Assembly (NCBI GenBank): GCA_007692755.1
Contig: REBL01000187.1
Coordinates: 1-42,867, forward strand
Length of the DNA stretch: 42,867 bases
Direction: 5' to 3'
Origin: Nodularia sp. (in: cyanobacteria)
GTDB lineage: Bacteria; Cyanobacteriota; Cyanobacteriia; Cyanobacteriales; Nostocaceae
The notes below the pieces were generated by a model. That model was not told where the DNA came from, made no database searches, and saw nothing but the letters and a program-made list of their open reading frames with translations. Both the position numbers and the translations under genes were made by a program. This document shows positions 34,074 through 42,700 of this stretch, piece after piece. The stretch's first letter is position 1; each line of letters begins with the position of its first letter.

Positions 34074-34187
34074 TGGGGGTATTTCGTGTAATATCCATCA
34101 GCATCAATCAAAAATTAAAAGACACTTGTTATTTGAAAAACATTAGTAAAGTTTTCATCCAAGCGATCGCTTGGGCAAAATTCACGA

Positions 34188-34385
34188 TCAATCTTCCTGG
34201 GAAGCTTCAGCCTGTTCCTTGGCAGCAGCCTCAGCAATAACCCGCCGCAACCACTCGGAACGGTTAGACTTGCTACGCACATAAGCATCTAAATCTTCTG
34301 GAAGCATTACAGATATAGGTTTTGTATCAGATTTTACACCTATCCCTTTTGATTTAAAGCGAGTAGCAATATCGTTTCTTGCCAT
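34188..34385 (-). CDS. Small ribbon-helix-helix-like plasmid protein
   Basis: 65 residues. KPISVMLPEDLDAYVRSKSN followed by RSEWLRRVIAEAAAKEQ fits a ribbon-helix-helix repressor: one strand, then two helices. The protein is basic at the start and acidic at the end. Two nearly identical palindromes lie 40 and 104 bp upstream of its start, as expected for an autoregulated repressor. It may also control ardA on the other side. Confidence 0.65.
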   Translation of the reverse strand: MARNDIATRFKSKGIGVKSDTKPISVMLPEDLDAYVRSKSNRSEWLRRVIAEAAAKEQAEASQED

Positions 34386-34424
34386 AGTGATTATCCTTTA
34401 TCTCTACAACCATCATAGCAAATC

Positions 34425-34438
34425 CCACATATATGTGG
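34425..34438. promoter_or_regulatory. Palindromic operator 1 (CCACATATATGTGG)
   Basis: A perfect 14-bp palindrome, 40 bp upstream of the small ribbon-helix-helix gene and identical in its core to operator 2. Confidence 0.55.
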
Positions 34439-34488
34439 CTATATATAAGATATTTTAATCATTCAAAACGGCTAAAACCCTTGTAAAG

Positions 34489-34504
34489 CCCACATATATG
34501 TGGG
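34489..34504. promoter_or_regulatory. Palindromic operator 2 (CCCACATATATGTGGG)
   Basis: A perfect 16-bp palindrome whose centre lies 65 bp from that of operator 1, between the small repressor gene and ardA. The matched pair suggests cooperative binding by one protein. Confidence 0.55.
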
Positions 34505-34695
34505 ATACTATAAGAGTGAGAGATAGGAAATGGAGCGCCAAAAAAACTCCCGGCAACGGAACCGATACCGAAGCGTGAAGCCCAAGAGCATAGCGCCAAA
34601 TCCAAAACTCTTACATACACAACAGAAAAAACACCCCCGACGACCAATCTAAAGGTGCTTTTTCTGAATTCTTATCATTACAAGGATTCTAACAC
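34505..34695 (+). promoter_or_regulatory. Leader region of ardA
   Basis: About 190 bp without a credible gene. AGAAAAAACACC and GGTGCTTTTTCT (about 34624-34667) form a 12-bp inverted repeat with one mismatch, about 30 bp before ardA, which could be a terminator or attenuator. The open frame on the other strand here has no recognisable content. Confidence 0.35.
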
Positions 34696-35448
34696 ATGAA
34701 TTTGTTTTCTAACACTCTAATCTTCAACTCAGAACTAGAGGCTCAATTAGTTGCAGAACAGCTTTACAACTGCCACATTGAAGGTAATGTTTTAAGCTTT
34801 CCCATTGGAGAAAAACGGGCAGTAGATTTAGCAATTAATCTAGCTGGCGTTGACTTACCACTAGTTGAAGGCGCTAGTTGCTTGCTACCATTCCCCAAGC
34901 ATGAGCGCGAGTGTCAAGACGATGATGCACCACAGATTTATGTAGCTTGTCTATCTGCATACAACAATGGCTATTTACATGGAATGTGGATTGATTGCAC
35001 ACAAGAAGCAGAAGACATTCAAGAAGACATCGAATGGATGTTATCTTGGTCGCCCTGTCGCCAATATGAAGCCTGTGAAGAGTGGGCAATTCATGACTTT
35101 CAAAATTGGCATGGTATTCATCTTGATGAATGCGAAGGCATAGAAAAACTAGCGGAACTTGCTCAAATATTATCAGAGCATGGTGAAGCTTACGCCGCTT
35201 ATTATCAATATGACAGTATTGATGCCAGCGTTGAAAATTTTCAAGAGTATTACAGGGGAGAGTACGAAAGCGAAGAAGATTTTGTTTACAACCAACTGGA
35301 AGAACAGGGATTGATTGATCAGTTACAAGAGATGGGCATTTCTAGCATATACATCAATTTGGAAGCAATAGCCCATGATTGGTTTATTGACTCCTACTAT
35401 TCAGTAGAGGAAAGTTACAAGAAAGTTTACGTTTTTAGCCGTCACTAA
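34696..35448 (+). CDS. ardA: ArdA-type antirestriction protein
   Basis: 250 residues, very acidic, as expected for a DNA mimic. The N-terminal ArdA domain is marked by QIYVACLSAYNNGYLHGMWI and DIQEDIEWML. It continues with EEWAIHDFQNWHGIHLDE and the later FQEYYRGEYESEEDFVYNQL. It has about 80 extra residues compared with classical ArdA (about 165), mainly before the first motif. ArdA dimers occupy the DNA site of type I enzymes and protect incoming plasmid DNA. A type I system sits on the same molecule, so ArdA probably acts against host or competing systems. Confidence 0.85.
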   Translation: MNLFSNTLIFNSELEAQLVAEQLYNCHIEGNVLSFPIGEKRAVDLAINLAGVDLPLVEGASCLLPFPKHERECQDDDAPQIYVACLSAYNNGYLHGMWIDCTQEAEDIQEDIEWMLSWSPCRQYEACEEWAIHDFQNWHGIHLDECEGIEKLAELAQILSEHGEAYAAYYQYDSIDASVENFQEYYRGEYESEEDFVYNQLEEQGLIDQLQEMGISSIYINLEAIAHDWFIDSYYSVEESYKKVYVFSRH

Positions 35449-35460
35449 TCAATAGAAAAG

Positions 35461-35491
35461 CGGGAGAGTTTCACAACTCCCCCGTTTTTTT
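35461..35491 (+). terminator. Terminator after ardA
   Basis: CGGGAGAGT and ACTCCCCCG (one mismatch) form a stem with a 6-nt loop, followed directly by a run of seven T. It lies 12 bp after the ardA stop. A typical intrinsic terminator. Confidence 0.75.
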
Positions 35492-35534
35492 AAATGGCGG
35501 AACTACCAGTGATACCCAGCCGAAAATTCTTATA

Positions 35535-35879
35535 TCACTGGCGACCTCGATTTTTAGAGCGTTCATACTCCAGCAACAATTTTTGAATCTCCTCTGGCAG
35601 AATCACAGTAGATTTATCCAGCCGTAGCAGATAGCACAGACTTTCAACCTGGGGACAAGCGATCGCGCTGGGAAGATTAATCATGGCGATTCCTCCCCCA
35701 GCCATGAAAGAGAGCAAAGAAATTGAGTATACGAAAATACCCGAACGCCCAGAACCCAGCCACTGACCAAACCAAAACAAATTAGATTTGAATTGCTCTG
35801 AACGTTGTTTTCGCAGCTTTTTTCGTGACTCCTGAGCTTCATTCCATGCTTGCAGTTTTTCCAATTTTTGAGCAGCCAA
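35535..35879 (-). CDS. Coiled-coil membrane protein of the par operon
   Basis: About 114 residues if started at TTG 35879, but the same frame is open back to about 36065 with sensible sequence (DWGNSNATPITAALDQLATN, then coiled coil LDEERRTIEIQAQKASDAKA). There is no ATG, GTG or TTG in that extension. A charged coiled coil leads to one hydrophobic helix (GIFVYSISLLSFMAGGGIAM) and a short acidic tail. This frame is probably the displaced 3' part of the upstream gene, joined by frameshift, or a coupled gene with an unusual start. Confidence 0.5.
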   Translation of the reverse strand: MAAQKLEKLQAWNEAQESRKKLRKQRSEQFKSNLFWFGQWLGSGRSGIFVYSISLLSFMAGGGIAMINLPSAIACPQVESLCYLLRLDKSTVILPEEIQKLLLEYERSKNRGRQ

Positions 35880-35941
35880 TCGGGTAGCCTTAGCATCAGA
35901 GGCTTTTTGTGCCTGAATTTCAATAGTACGGCGTTCCTCAT

Positions 35942-36778
35942 CTAATCGGAATTCGAGCCATTCTCTGAGATTGGTGGCAAGCTGGTCAAGGGCTGCGGTG
36001 ATTGGGGTAGCGTTGGAGTTTCCCCAGTCAAATTCCTCCTGTCCTGGTTGTGAAACTTTCCCGCAATCTTAGCCTTAAGCATATCCTCCATTTTGCGCCA
36101 AGCCTGCTGAAACTCTGGAGTCCCAAATTCAGTAGCTAAATGCTTGATATATAAAGCAGGTGCATCAGCAGCATCAGACTTAGCCTTGTAACGCATCATC
36201 TCATTGACAATTTCTTGTCCATTTTCCCCCAGGACTGTTGCTACTTCCTCAATATGCAAATCAATCTCTGATTCATCTGCTAAATCCAACTCTGACCCTA
36301 AACCAAAATGTTGTGCAACCTCCTCAAAGGATTTACCCTGGCATTTGATTAAATCGCAAGCCGAAATAAAAATATCACATTCAGCTTGAGTATATTCTTC
36401 TTGATCCGAAAGTCCACAAACTTGCAAAATCCGCAGAGATTCAGTCAGGGAAATTTTAGCGCCGACTTGTTCACAAGCCATAGCCAGTAATTCAGAAATA
36501 TCTTTCGGTTCCGAAGCTGATTTTTTAGACTTTCTAGGCTTGCGAGTTCCTGAATTTTTATTTTTTTCAGTATCAGTTGTAGGTATAACAGTATTTTCCC
36601 CTAACAACTCCACTACTTCAGCGTCAGTCTTGCCCTGTTCAATTAATTCGCGACACTTGCGAAAGCGGTCAGCATCATCTTCAGTATATTCTTGCTTCTC
36701 AGAAATGCCAGCCAAAGCCAAAGTCCGCGTAATTTCTTCAGGGGATAGATTGGTAGAAAGTTCGTGCTGTTGGTACAT
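35942..36778 (-). CDS. Plasmid protein with duplicated helical domain
   Basis: 278 residues. Two related segments occur at about 11-60 (LSPEEITRTLALAGISEKQE, then EVVELLG) and about 112-163 (LTESLRILQVCGLSDQEEYT, then EVAQHFG), a duplicated MerR-HTH-like unit of about 50 residues. They are separated by a basic linker (TRKPRKSKKSASEPK). The last about 30 residues (GETPTLPQSPQPLTSLPPIS) look out of frame, which suggests a frameshift near 36040. It is the third gene downstream of parM and may be a DNA-binding accessory of that system. Confidence 0.55.
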   Translation of the reverse strand: MYQQHELSTNLSPEEITRTLALAGISEKQEYTEDDADRFRKCRELIEQGKTDAEVVELLGENTVIPTTDTEKNKNSGTRKPRKSKKSASEPKDISELLAMACEQVGAKISLTESLRILQVCGLSDQEEYTQAECDIFISACDLIKCQGKSFEEVAQHFGLGSELDLADESEIDLHIEEVATVLGENGQEIVNEMMRYKAKSDAADAPALYIKHLATEFGTPEFQQAWRKMEDMLKAKIAGKFHNQDRRNLTGETPTLPQSPQPLTSLPPISENGSNSD

Positions 36779-37025
36779 ACCTCATCCTTTAACTTGAAAT
36801 AGCAGTGAAATTGCTGTCCTCAGCTGTCGAGTATCTGAAATTGTATTTTTGGGCGTTGGAAATCCTGGTTGTGAGGTGTTCATCTGGAAAAATGCGTCTC
36901 AGCTTAGGGACTTCCAAATAAAAAACCTCTCAAAGTCTCATAACTCGGTGTCCTCTGTGCCTCTGTGGTAGCCCTGTGCAAGCTACGCTAACGTTTATTT
37001 GGATAATTTATTTCTTTGAAGTCCT
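36779..37025. other. Intergenic region, no gene seen
   Basis: About 250 bp between the duplicated-domain gene and the parR-like gene. It contains a stretch (CTCTGTGCCTCTGTGGT, near 36953) of a type commonly repeated in Nostoc-like genomes. No open frame or clear promoter is present. Confidence 0.35.
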
Positions 37026-37502
37026 TTAACGAGATTTCAAAGGATTAAACCATTCCTGTTTTTCTGGTTCCTGTGCAACAGGCTGATTATTTTCTCCAGA
37101 AAGTGACACATCTACTTGATTGTCATCTGCCTGAATCACCTGGGGCTGATGTGGCTGATGTCGGTGAATTTCCGAAGATTCATTGACTGAGCTAGTTGGT
37201 GATTGAGACAGCATCAAGCCAGCTTCTAAATCTGCTGCTTCCTCACCTAACATTTCTTGCAGATACTGCTGGTGTAACTTCAGGCGATATATGCAAGAAC
37301 GAATGTGCGGTTCTAATTTCTGTTTATTTCCCTTACCCACAGCTTGATAAGCTAACGGCAACCAGTAACTGGTCAGTGCAATCATCACCATATCCTTGGC
37401 AGGATACAGAGTATCTTTAGAATTCAAATAACTCAGGAGGATTGCTTCGGGACTTTCTTGTTGAACTCTAGTACGGAGACGAAATTCTAAATTTTCTAGC
37501 AT
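37026..37502 (-). CDS. ParR-like partner of ParM
   Basis: 158 residues beginning 3 nt after the parM-like stop, the usual parM-parR order. The N-terminal about 95 residues are helical and basic (FRLRTRVQQESPEAILLSYL; RSCIYRLKLHQQYL). A disordered tail rich in Gln, His and Asp ends in QEWFNPLKSR. ParR proteins bind centromere iterons and the filament end, and are poorly conserved. The assignment rests on position, size and the iterons upstream of parM, not on sequence similarity. Confidence 0.5.
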   Translation of the reverse strand: MLENLEFRLRTRVQQESPEAILLSYLNSKDTLYPAKDMVMIALTSYWLPLAYQAVGKGNKQKLEPHIRSCIYRLKLHQQYLQEMLGEEAADLEAGLMLSQSPTSSVNESSEIHRHQPHQPQVIQADDNQVDVSLSGENNQPVAQEPEKQEWFNPLKSR

Positions 37503-37505
37503 CTG

Positions 37506-38639
37506 TCATCCCTTTAAATTAGCAGTGGACGCTAGAGCAGGCAAATCAGCAACCTGATTTTGTAAATACCGGAATAGTCCATAAACATCAGTCAGGCGTA
37601 GACACAGAGCATCTTTCTGTGGAGTTAAATTAAAAGCCAGCCTCACATCCTCTTCTAACTCAGCCGCCCAGGAAATTTGGGTATGAGCAAACAAGGTTTT
37701 CAACTCATTATTTAAATAGTCAGATGTCCCCCCACCGATAATTACCTGATCAATGTTGGTAGGGACATTGTGATTCAGCCAGTGAGAAACTTTACTCCAG
37801 TATTCCTTACGTGCCATTGTAGCTATCCCAATAATTTGCGTCACCTCCTCAGCGCGAAACTCAGCCTTCTTGCTTCTAGCCAAGGATTTAAAAAATTTGG
37901 GTTTGAGCGTAGTTCCTGATTGATGGATTGCTGACAGCAAATCTTGTAGATTCTGCCCAGAAGTGCGGCTTTTGATTTTTTCTAACATCCAAGCCAGTCC
38001 CAGGTTGTCAGATTTGCCAGAAGATAACCCCCGTTCAAACAAAACCACGGAAATATCCCGAAAGCCGAGCATTAAAACCGCTATGTTCAACTGATTGAAA
38101 TCAGCCCCAAGCTTTTTACTTCGTGTCAGCACCAAACCACCACCTTCAGGCATACACTCAAAGCATCCCAGACTGATAGAAAATTGCTGACCACGAAAGG
38201 AAAAATTAGAGAGCGCTTGAATTAAACCCCTCTCCAGTCGCTCCCTATCTTCCCATTCTCCATAGGGCAATAGCAGCGCCAAGGATAAAGTAAAATTATG
38301 ACTCAAACCCTCCCTAGTGGCGATCGCTCCCACTGCGGCCAGAACTTTGGGGATAGCATTTTCATATTTGAGTTCCGATAACTGAACACGAGCCTCAAAA
38401 TGTTTTTGTGCCAAAAATCCCACTGCATAATATTCTGAGTCAAATTCTACCCAAGCCTCATTTTCTGGACTAGGGCTATTAATTCTGCCTGACTCGTATA
38501 AGTTGATTGATTCTTGAGTAATACCGATTAGCTCCGGTTCCATACAAAATAATTCCGGCTTGTAAGGAACATCAGACACGATACGGTAAACCATTTTAGT
38601 CATAGAAGAACCAGGATCTAGACTGAGCAATAAATCCAT
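37506..38639 (-). CDS. parM: Actin-like ParM/StbA-type ATPase
   Basis: 377 residues. The actin-fold nucleotide motifs are present: phosphate-1 loop LDPGSSMTKMVY (7-18), phosphate-2 region IAVLMLGFRDISVVLFERG and the adenosine motif QVIIGGGTSDYL. The gene is complete. Plasmid actin-like proteins polymerise between plasmid copies and push them apart. It is first in an operon with the parR-like gene, and helically phased iterons lie just upstream of it. It gives this plasmid a second partition system besides ParA/ParB. Confidence 0.8.
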   Translation of the reverse strand: MDLLLSLDPGSSMTKMVYRIVSDVPYKPELFCMEPELIGITQESINLYESGRINSPSPENEAWVEFDSEYYAVGFLAQKHFEARVQLSELKYENAIPKVLAAVGAIATREGLSHNFTLSLALLLPYGEWEDRERLERGLIQALSNFSFRGQQFSISLGCFECMPEGGGLVLTRSKKLGADFNQLNIAVLMLGFRDISVVLFERGLSSGKSDNLGLAWMLEKIKSRTSGQNLQDLLSAIHQSGTTLKPKFFKSLARSKKAEFRAEEVTQIIGIATMARKEYWSKVSHWLNHNVPTNIDQVIIGGGTSDYLNNELKTLFAHTQISWAAELEEDVRLAFNLTPQKDALCLRLTDVYGLFRYLQNQVADLPALASTANLKG

Positions 38640-38800
38640 TGTCAGTTACCTTTTAATTTGAGAGTGATAATTGCAAAAGAGTCTTAAGAAACACCAATTT
38701 CACGAGTTTTCAATAGTTTCACCGCTAAAACCTCTGTTCTTTTTCGGAAAAATATTTGAATTGTGAGTAAAATCTTGTCTCAACATTTTGTCTGCCAAAA

Positions 38801-39020
38801 TCTCCCAATATTTCCCAACAGTTCCCAACAGTTCCCAATATCTTGACAAGAAAATCCTAAACATGGCAACGGTTCCCAATATTTCCCAATTCTAAAATCT
38901 TTCTGCTAGATAAATGACTGAATTCTCATTAAACTTAATAGTTCCTAAGAATTCCCGAAACTTCCCAAAGCTTCCCAACAAATCCCAAATTATACCCAAT
39001 ATTTCCCAATAAATCCCAAA
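38801..39020. repeat. 10-bp phased iterons, candidate parC centromere
   Basis: A TTCCCAAnnn-type decamer recurs in three clusters. CCCAA (or CCCGA, CCTAA) begins at 38804, 38814, 38824 and 38834; then 38875 and 38885; then 38944, 38954, 38964, 38974, 38984, 38995, 39005 and 39015. Steps inside clusters are 10 or 11 bp, and the gaps of 41 and 59 bp are close to whole helical turns. The array starts about 160 bp upstream of parM. Type II partition centromeres (parC of R1 and pB171) have exactly this design. A replication origin with iterons is the alternative. Confidence 0.65.
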
Positions 39021-39141
39021 GGGGAAACCCCTCTGGACACCCCCAAAAACTACCGCACACTACGCCAAAAAGTTTGGTAAGAAAAACTGAAATGCTGCTA
39101 AAATTTGATTATCCAAAATTGAAATTAACTGAGATTAAATT
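39021..39141. other. Region between iterons and repeat-protein gene
   Basis: It starts with GGGGAAACCCC (39021-39031), a tight 4-bp hairpin at the iteron edge, followed by A/T-rich DNA that should hold the promoter of the 39142 gene and the relaxase. An oriT could lie here next to the relaxase operon, but no nic motif is recognised. Confidence 0.3.
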
Positions 39142-39744
39142 TTGTCAGAACCACTTCCTGCTCCAGTTAGTCTTGCTGTTTTGAAAACCGAAGCCCGGCA
39201 GATGATGTCAATGTGCTTTTGGCAGAGCAGGTCTTATTGGAGTAGTTATCCCACAGCCAAAAGAAAAAATTCTTCTGATGTCGTGGTTCGAGTAGCCTGT
39301 AGTCAAACAGTAGATTGGATATATTTTAATTTTTGTAAATATCATGCAGAATCTGTGGCTATATTTCAGGGACTACCACTTTATGAAAGATTCTTTGATT
39401 TAATCAAACTAAACCGTTATCAAAGCTTCAGAGTGTGGGGAATTGATAGCAAGCACTTTGCACCTGTAGTCAGCCACCTCAACAATTATGCAGATGTAGA
39501 GTTAGAGTTTATTGTTAGCTCTACCCAGAAAGTTAGTTCTACCCAAAAAGTTAGCTCTACTCAGAAAGTTAGTTCTACCCAGAAAGTTAGTTCTACCCAG
39601 AAAGTTAGTTCTACCCAGAAAGTTGGCTCTACCCAGAAAGTTGGCTCTACCCAGAAAGTTAACTCTACCCAGAAAGGTTTAGTTATACCTGAACTGTTTC
39701 AGCCGTTAAACCTGACATTTTATCCCAGAGGTAAGGCGTGCTGA
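39142..39744 (+). CDS. Relaxase-operon protein with hexapeptide repeat
   Basis: 200 residues from TTG 39142. The N-terminal about 124 residues form a compact domain (FWQSRSYWSSYPTAKRK; ACSQTVDWIYFNFCKYHAES) of unknown family. Then come nine tandem SSTQKV-type hexapeptides (last units GSTQKV, GSTQKV, NSTQKG) and a short end (LVIPELFQPLNLTFYP). It overlaps the relaxase start by 7 nt, so the two are coupled and it may be a transfer accessory such as an oriT-binding protein. The repeat is probably a flexible linker of variable length. Confidence 0.6.
   Translation: MSEPLPAPVSLAVLKTEARQMMSMCFWQSRSYWSSYPTAKRKNSSDVVVRVACSQTVDWIYFNFCKYHAESVAIFQGLPLYERFFDLIKLNRYQSFRVWGIDSKHFAPVVSHLNNYADVELEFIVSSTQKVSSTQKVSSTQKVSSTQKVSSTQKVSSTQKVGSTQKVGSTQKVNSTQKGLVIPELFQPLNLTFYPRGKAC
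39514..39675 (+). repeat. 18-bp tandem repeat, nine units
   Basis: Nine in-frame units of GTTAGTTCTACCCAGAAA with small changes (GTTAGC, GTTGGC, GTTAAC; CAAAAA in one). Because the unit length is a multiple of three, copy-number change by slippage keeps the reading frame. Confidence 0.9.
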
Positions 39745-42700
39745 CAGGAAAAAACGCACCACCGCAGCAAGCAGTTGATTACTTCCTAGAAGGTTATTAC
39801 CAAGAGGGAGAATCACGCTGGTCTGGCAAAGGTGCGAAAAAGTTAGGGCTATCAGGAGCAGTTGACCATAAAGAAACTTTTTCTAACGTGGTGAATGGGT
39901 TATCACCAGATGGTAGCCAACAATTAAGCGCCAGAAATCTTCACCCATCCCAACGTCGAGCCGCCACTGACTTTACTTTCTCCGCACCAAAAAGCGTCAG
40001 CCTGCAAGCATTGGTAGGTGGAGATGAAAGATTAATTACAGCCCATCAGCTAGCTGTAGAAAAAACCTTAGCATTGATTGAAAAACGCTATAGTTGCACC
40101 AGAGTCACAACTAACCAGGGGCGGCAACTCCACAAAACTGATAATCTGGTAGTTGCAGAATTTGACCATATTGAAACCAGAGAACTAGACCCACATCTGC
40201 ATACCCACGCTTTAGTCATGAACATGACCCAGCTAGATAACGGGGAATGGTATAGCCTGGTCAACGATGAGATTTTTCAAAATAAAAAGTTTTTGGGCAT
40301 GGTGTACCAAAACCATCTGGCGGTGGAAGTACAGAAATTAGGGTACGAAGTCAAAGCCCTGAAGCATGGGCAGTTTGAGATTAAAGGATTTCAGTCCGAA
40401 GACCTAAAGGAGTTTTCTAAACGCAGACAACAAATTTTAAATGCAGTTGGTGAAAACTCAACTTGGGCAGAACGGGACAAAGCTTGGACTGCAACCCGTC
40501 AGCGCAAACAGAAAATTAACCCCAGGGATTTAAAAGCCAAGTGGCAAGAAGAGGCTAAAGCACTGGGGATTAAATTTGTGCAGCCAGGAGTAGCGCAACC
40601 AGAACTCCAACCCCGGCTTGTGAGCTATGACAATTTAGAAGATGCGATCGCCCACTGTTCAGAAAGAAATGTCGCTTTCACCCAAGAAGAATTAGAAAAA
40701 TTCATCCTCAACCAAGGACTAGCCACAGACGTTAACCAGATAGAACCGCTAATTACAGCCAACTCGGAATTACTCAGCTTATCCCCAGAAACCCGTGATT
40801 TTACCACCTTGGCCGCAGTCAACCGGGAACTGGCAACTATTAAACTCATGCAGTCCGGGCAGTCCCAAGTTAACCCACTGGCTCATCCAGAGGTAGTTAC
40901 CAGTCATTTGCAGCCAACCGCCTTAAATTTAGGTCAACGTCGCGCAGTTTTAGCCGCAGCCACCACAACAGACCAATTTATGGCTTGGCAGGGGGTCGCT
41001 GGTGCTGGTAAAACTTTCGCCCTCAAGGAATTACAAAAAATCGCCACCGATGCTGGCTACACCGTTAAAGGCTTTGCCCCCAGTTCTATGGCAGCACAGG
41101 TATTGGGTGAGGAATTGGGCATTCAAGCTGACACTGTGGCGAAATTACTAGTATCCCAAGCGTCGCCCAAAGCATCACAGCAGCAAATTTGGGTTGTGGA
41201 CGAAGCGGGTTTACTCAGTGCTAAGGATGCCTGGAAACTCTTGCAACGGGCGACTGATGAACAAGCCAGGGTGCTGTTAGTGGGAGATACCAGACAATTA
41301 TCAGCTGTCGAAGCAGGCAACCCATTTAAATCTCTGCAACAAGCGGGGATGAAAACCAGCTATTTAAACGAATCCTTGAGACAACGTACCCCGCAATTAA
41401 AGCTGGCTGTAGATTTAATTGCTTCTGGTCGCATTGAAGAAGGATTTTCCCGTTTAGCAGACAACGGTTATATTCAAACAGTGGCTCCAGAGTCCAAAGT
41501 TAAGGCAATTGTCCATGATTTCATGACAATTCCCCCAGAACAACGAGGGCGAACTTTAGTCTTAGCCGGGACAAATTTTGAAAGGCTAGAAATTACCCAA
41601 GGTATTCGGGAGCAGTTAAAAACTGAAGGAAGTTTAGGCGCTGCGGCCAATATTATCCAGTTGCAAGCTAAAAATTTGACCAGAGTCCAAATGCGCTACA
41701 CCCACAATTTGGAACTGGGGGATGTAGTTATGCCCACGCGCAACTACAAGCGCCGGGGTTTGGAGAAGGGTAAATTATACGAAGTGGTGGGGAAAGATAC
41801 CGATTGTTTAACCCTGAAGGCTGCTGGTGGTGAAAGGATTGAAGTTGATGCTGGATTCGATAAAGCAGTTTATCAACGGCAGAAGATGGAAATTGCTGTG
41901 GGCGATCGCTTACGATGGACAAAGAATAATCGGGACAAAGGGCATAAAAACGGACAGGAATTTGTAGTTACCCAAATCAGAAAGCGCAGCGCTGTTATTC
42001 AATATCTAGATAGTGGTAAAACTGAATCGCTGAGTTTCTATCAAGGACATAATTTAGATTACGCGATCGTCAGCACTACTTATAGCAGTCAAGGTAAAAC
42101 TGCTGACAAAGTTTTGATTGCGGCTGACAACACTATTGGACAAGAAAGCTTTTATGTGGCGGTCAGCCGTGCAAGGCATGAATTAAAGCTGTACACGGAG
42201 GATCTGGATTATTTACTAGCTCAGGCGCAGTTGAGTAGAGCTAAGGAAAATGCCCTGGCGTTACTGCGACAACAGGAGTTAGACAAGCAGCGTCAGTCAC
42301 AGCTAGAGAAAGAACAGGTTGTAGCTGCGGCAACTGTAGCTAAAAAGCCCAGTACGAAGCCGGAGAACTTTGAGGTCAGGGAGCAGGGAAACGAAGGAGG
42401 AGAGGAAGAAACTGATTGTCAAACTTCCTTTGAGCGAGAGTCAGGAGCCATCTTCACACCTGCCCCTGTGCCTAATTCCTCCCCCCTGCACCTTGTTCAG
42501 CGAGAGTCAGAAGCCACCTGCATTCCTGCCCCTGTGCCTCTTGTTGTTAAAATTCAATCGCCACAAGTACCTGAAAGGACTGTTCCTAATCCCAAACCAG
42601 TTATTAACAAACCAGTTCCCAAAACTCCACAGCCTACTGTTGTAAAAACTCAACCGCCACAAGTACCTGAAAGAATTGTTCCTACTCCCAAAGCAGTTAT

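Noticed and set aside
34459..34647. 62-codon minus-strand frame before ardA
   Set aside because: No recognisable protein content; it crosses the palindromic operator and the ardA leader hairpin.
42370..42645. 91-codon open frame near the window end
   Set aside because: It lies in another frame of the proline-rich linker of the relaxase, which is continuous from 39738.
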